The notes under the pieces are model-generated. The model worked only from the letters and a program-made list of their open reading frames with translations, had not been told where the DNA came from and did not search any database. Shown piece by piece: positions 7,490 to 9,802 of a stretch of 9,802 nt of DNA (the stretch's first letter is position 1; each line of letters opens with the position of its first letter). Both the position numbers and the translations under genes were made by a program. The stretch lies in the NCBI GenBank assembly GCA_019751475.1, contig JAIENH010000092.1, forward strand, positions 1-9,802. The letters run 5' to 3'. Source of the stretch: Cyclobacteriaceae bacterium. Lineage in GTDB: Bacteria > Bacteroidota > Bacteroidia > Cytophagales > Cyclobacteriaceae.

Positions 7490-9042
7490 TTGGAATTAGT
7501 TAAAACGACAGAATGATGGGCTGGAATTTTAATGGCGTTGTCAGCAATTACAATTCCTTCGGCTGTTGAAAACTCAACAGCAGAGAACTCACCTGCCTCA
7601 GCCAGTGATACCGTTACTTCCACATCTGAAATATTGTGCAATGCTAACCTCTTGGATTCTCCCAGCGAGCGGATCATGCTTACCACTTCGGTAATTTTAA
7701 ACGGTGATGGAGATAAGGTGCCGATCGTCATCACATCACTTCCATTTCGGTAAGCAATCCATCGCTTGTAATAATTCATGAGCGATAACGGATCATTCTT
7801 CTGAAGGCTCAGCGGCTTTACAGTAGCGGAAGTAGAGTACTTCGGCTCCTCCCATTTCGTTTGCATAGGGTCTTTACCATCCTCATCCCAGATAAATGGC
7901 TCACGAATGTATTCGTCCGGCTTCTTCCCTTTCATACCGATCTCCTCACCATAATAAATGTAGGGAGTGCCCGGAAGTGTGAACAGAATAGAAGCAGCTA
8001 CGCGCGCTTTCTGCTCGTTGTCATCCAATTCTGACAAAATTCTGTTTTGATCGTGGTTCTTTAAGAAGGTTGCATCAACATAATCCGGAGTAATTGACCG
8101 GTAGTAATCGTTGATATCTTTGTAGCGCTTCACCAGGTCAATAGTGTCTTTGCCTTGTTGTACCACAGACGTGATGGCATAGCCCATATCAAAATTAAAC
8201 AGGGCCGGCAGGCCTTTGAGATACGGTGCCACCTCTTCAGCCTTCGACCACACCTCTCCTACCAAATACACGTCAGGTTTGATCTTTGTCATCTCTTCGC
8301 GGAACCATATCCAAAATGCATGATTATCCGTGGCGCGATCGGTTGGAAAAATATGCTTCGCAGCATCGAGACGAAATCCATCCACGCCCATTTCATTGAG
8401 CCAGAATTTGCCAATGTCAATGAATTCGTCTTTTACTTTCGGATTATCAAAATTCAAGTCGGGCATGCCCCCAATGAAGTATCCGTAATAATGTTCTCCT
8501 TTTTCGTCATCACCCACAGGGTGCCACTGCTGAATGTTATCGCTGTCTAGTGAAATCTCTTTTTTGGAAATAGCTTCTGATATAGAGTCTTTGTTGGCCC
8601 ACACATAATAGTCGCGATACGGATTTCCTTTTCCTTTAATCGCCTCCTGAAACCACGGGTGATCTGAGCCAGTGTGGTTCATGATCATGTCGATGATTAC
8701 CTGAATGTTTCGCTTGTGAGCTTCCTCTACAAACTTTTTGAAATCCTCAACAGTACCATAGTCAGGATGAATGCCTTTGTAATCCGTAACATCGTATTTG
8801 TGATACGATGGGGAAGGCATGATGGGCATGAGCCACACACCGCCCACACCTAGGTCTTGCAGGTAATCTAAGCGGGCCGTGAGCCCTTTCAGGTCGCCTT
8901 TTCCATCACCGTTGCCATCGGCAAAGGCCAGTACAAATATTTCGTAATTCACTCCGTTGGGCCAGGCATCCTTTTTTGGTTCACTCGTTTGGCATGATAC
9001 CAGTAGACAAATGGCCAGCGTAAAGGTGTAGAATTTCTTCAT
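7486..9042 (-). CDS. Alpha-amylase family lipoprotein (GH13, GH13_36-like)
   Basis: This 518-residue GH13 protein starts with a lipoprotein signal peptide: MKK, a hydrophobic stretch, then the lipobox LVSC with Cys17 as the probable lipidation site. The mature protein is therefore anchored in the outer membrane, facing the periplasm or the cell surface. Only one acidic residue (Glu21) follows the Cys within five positions, so a surface-export signal is not clear. The barrel (about 30-430) has a calcium-binding-like loop DGNGDGKGDL (42-51), HKYDVTDY (81-88), IIDMIMNHTGSDHPWF (116-131), DGFRLDAAKH with nucleophile Asp226, VGEVWS with acid/base Glu263, FLKNHDQNR with Asp331, and a C-terminal beta domain. 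The general look is that of the intermediary amylases (GH13_36, such as AmyA of Halothermothrix) that release short malto-oligosaccharides from starch or glycogen. Exact specificity, including some alpha-1,6 activity, cannot be read from motifs. It follows the upstream amylase stop by nine bases and overlaps glgE by four. Confidence 0.92.
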   Translation of the reverse strand: MKKFYTFTLAICLLVSCQTSEPKKDAWPNGVNYEIFVLAFADGNGDGKGDLKGLTARLDYLQDLGVGGVWLMPIMPSPSYHKYDVTDYKGIHPDYGTVEDFKKFVEEAHKRNIQVIIDMIMNHTGSDHPWFQEAIKGKGNPYRDYYVWANKDSISEAISKKEISLDSDNIQQWHPVGDDEKGEHYYGYFIGGMPDLNFDNPKVKDEFIDIGKFWLNEMGVDGFRLDAAKHIFPTDRATDNHAFWIWFREEMTKIKPDVYLVGEVWSKAEEVAPYLKGLPALFNFDMGYAITSVVQQGKDTIDLVKRYKDINDYYRSITPDYVDATFLKNHDQNRILSELDDNEQKARVAASILFTLPGTPYIYYGEEIGMKGKKPDEYIREPFIWDEDGKDPMQTKWEEPKYSTSATVKPLSLQKNDPLSLMNYYKRWIAYRNGSDVMTIGTLSPSPFKITEVVSMIRSLGESKRLALHNISDVEVTVSLAEAGEFSAVEFSTAEGIVIADNAIKIPAHHSVVLTNSK

Positions 9043-9051
9043 GCTTGGGTG

Positions 9052-9802
9052 TTACTTGATTTTAAGGATAAATGAATTAAACGGGGGCACGTCAATTTCA
9101 AAAGAATAATCAGCCGACAAACCGACCTCGCTGCCACTGCGAAGCAGATCACGACCGATGTAAGCAGCACCCGAAGTAAGACCTAATAGACTAATTGCTT
9201 CCGGTGTGAGGGTAATCTTCACCCGCTCTGGTTTGCTGTTGAATCCAGCAATGATAACAAGCTTCTCTTCCCCTTGTGCTCGCGCAAAAGCTACGATGCG
9301 ATCAGAGATGTTAGACGAAGCCACATTGCTCGCAGTCAGGTCAGCGTAGTCCCCTTGGGCAAGCGCCTGGTTGCTTCGTGCCAAGGTTAACAGGTCGCTA
9401 TAAAACTGCCGTAATTGTTTCTGCTCATCGCTCAGTCGTCCGCCATCAAATTTCTTGTCATTCACCCACTTCTGATGTTCGGGCACACCCCAATAATCGT
9501 AAATAGTAGTGCGGCCGTCTTCTCCGCCAAAGCCCTCGGCACCTGAGCCGGGCTCGCCTACTTCCTGACCAAAGTAAATCATCACCAGACCCTTGTCGAT
9601 CGTAGCGCTCACCACCATTCCCGGAAGGGCTTTCCATGGATCGCCAATAAAAAACGGTGAGGCAATGCGCTGCTCATCATGGTTTTCAAGAAAGTGCACC
9701 ATGTTTTGGTTGATGCCCCTTAGCGATTGCTGAATGCCTGGCACATCGAGCGAACGCGCCTTGCCATTGATCAGCAGACGAAGCGTGTCGTACAACTGCA
9801 CC
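9052..9802 (-). CDS. GH13 alpha-amylase, C-terminal half (partial)
   Basis: This is the last 250 or so codons of a gene that enters from the right edge; the frame is open to the end, so a GTG at 9799-9801 is an internal valine rather than a start. Visible are HFLENHDEQRIASPF, with GH13 region IV and the third catalytic Asp, then IYFGQEVGEPGSGAEGFGG, a DYWGVPEHQKW segment, and a C-terminal all-beta domain ending FNSFILKIK at a TAA (9052-9054). The GEPGSGAEGFGG and DYWGVP segments resemble alpha-amylases common in Bacteroidota. The nucleophile and acid/base regions and any signal peptide are outside the window, so activity and cell location are unknown. It is distinct in sequence from the downstream lipoprotein amylase, so this is not a recent tandem duplication. 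It is the most upstream gene visible, and the operon promoter must lie beyond it or inside it. Confidence 0.9.
   Translation of the reverse strand, partial: VQLYDTLRLLINGKARSLDVPGIQQSLRGINQNMVHFLENHDEQRIASPFFIGDPWKALPGMVVSATIDKGLVMIYFGQEVGEPGSGAEGFGGEDGRTTIYDYWGVPEHQKWVNDKKFDGGRLSDEQKQLRQFYSDLLTLARSNQALAQGDYADLTASNVASSNISDRIVAFARAQGEEKLVIIAGFNSKPERVKITLTPEAISLLGLTSGAAYIGRDLLRSGSEVGLSADYSFEIDVPPFNSFILKIK

Noticed and set aside
8155..8550. 131-codon open frame on the plus strand
   Set aside because: It is antisense to the lipoprotein amylase region II to III segment and shows no domain or start signal; treated as a shadow.
9799..9801. GTG as a start codon of the rightmost amylase
   Set aside because: The frame stays open to the window edge and the protein lacks GH13 regions I to III, so this is an internal valine of a truncated gene rather than a short complete protein.
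5543..9802. Tandem duplication giving rise to the neighbouring GH13 genes
   Set aside because: The GH13 proteins share only the general barrel motifs and have different subfamily signatures and accessory domains; no long nucleotide repeat was noticed.

Overview
All supported genes lie on the minus strand and are transcribed from high to low coordinates as one tightly packed run: 3' part of a GH13 alpha-amylase (partial, leaves the window at the right edge), a second GH13 alpha-amylase that is a predicted lipoprotein, glgE (maltosyltransferase), a treS-pep2 fusion (trehalose synthase fold plus maltokinase), glgB (branching enzyme), and the 5' start of a GH57/DUF3536-type protein (partial, leaves at the left edge). 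Gene junctions are -4, 0, 9, 29 and 39 bases, so this looks like part of one alpha-glucan operon whose promoter and terminator both lie outside the window. No RNA gene, mobile element, CRISPR array or long repeat was seen, and there is no gene-free stretch longer than 39 bases.

The likely source is a member of Bacteroidota, perhaps of the Cytophagales type. This is an inference from the weak or absent Shine-Dalgarno sequences before every start, the amylase lipoprotein, the style of the GlgB N-terminus and the balanced base composition. No marker gene is present to prove it.

Functionally this is a GlgE-pathway locus. In the textbook version TreS isomerises trehalose to maltose, Pep2 phosphorylates maltose to alpha-maltose 1-phosphate, GlgE adds maltosyl units to a linear alpha-1,4-glucan, and GlgB puts in the alpha-1,6 branches. 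Here the two amylases upstream could supply or recycle malto-oligosaccharides, and the GH57 protein downstream is probably another alpha-glucan-active enzyme.

The most notable observation is in the TreS half of the fusion. The position that aligns with the GH13 catalytic nucleophile aspartate is proline (residue 207, codon CCG at 4922-4924), while the acid/base Glu249 and the third carboxylate Asp315 remain, and several other residues near the active site also differ from canonical TreS as I remember it. The kinase half keeps all its recognisable catalytic motifs. The protein therefore looks like a maltokinase carrying a catalytically dead TreS domain. This would disconnect the GlgE pathway from trehalose and suggests that maltose from another source, plausibly the co-encoded amylases, feeds it.
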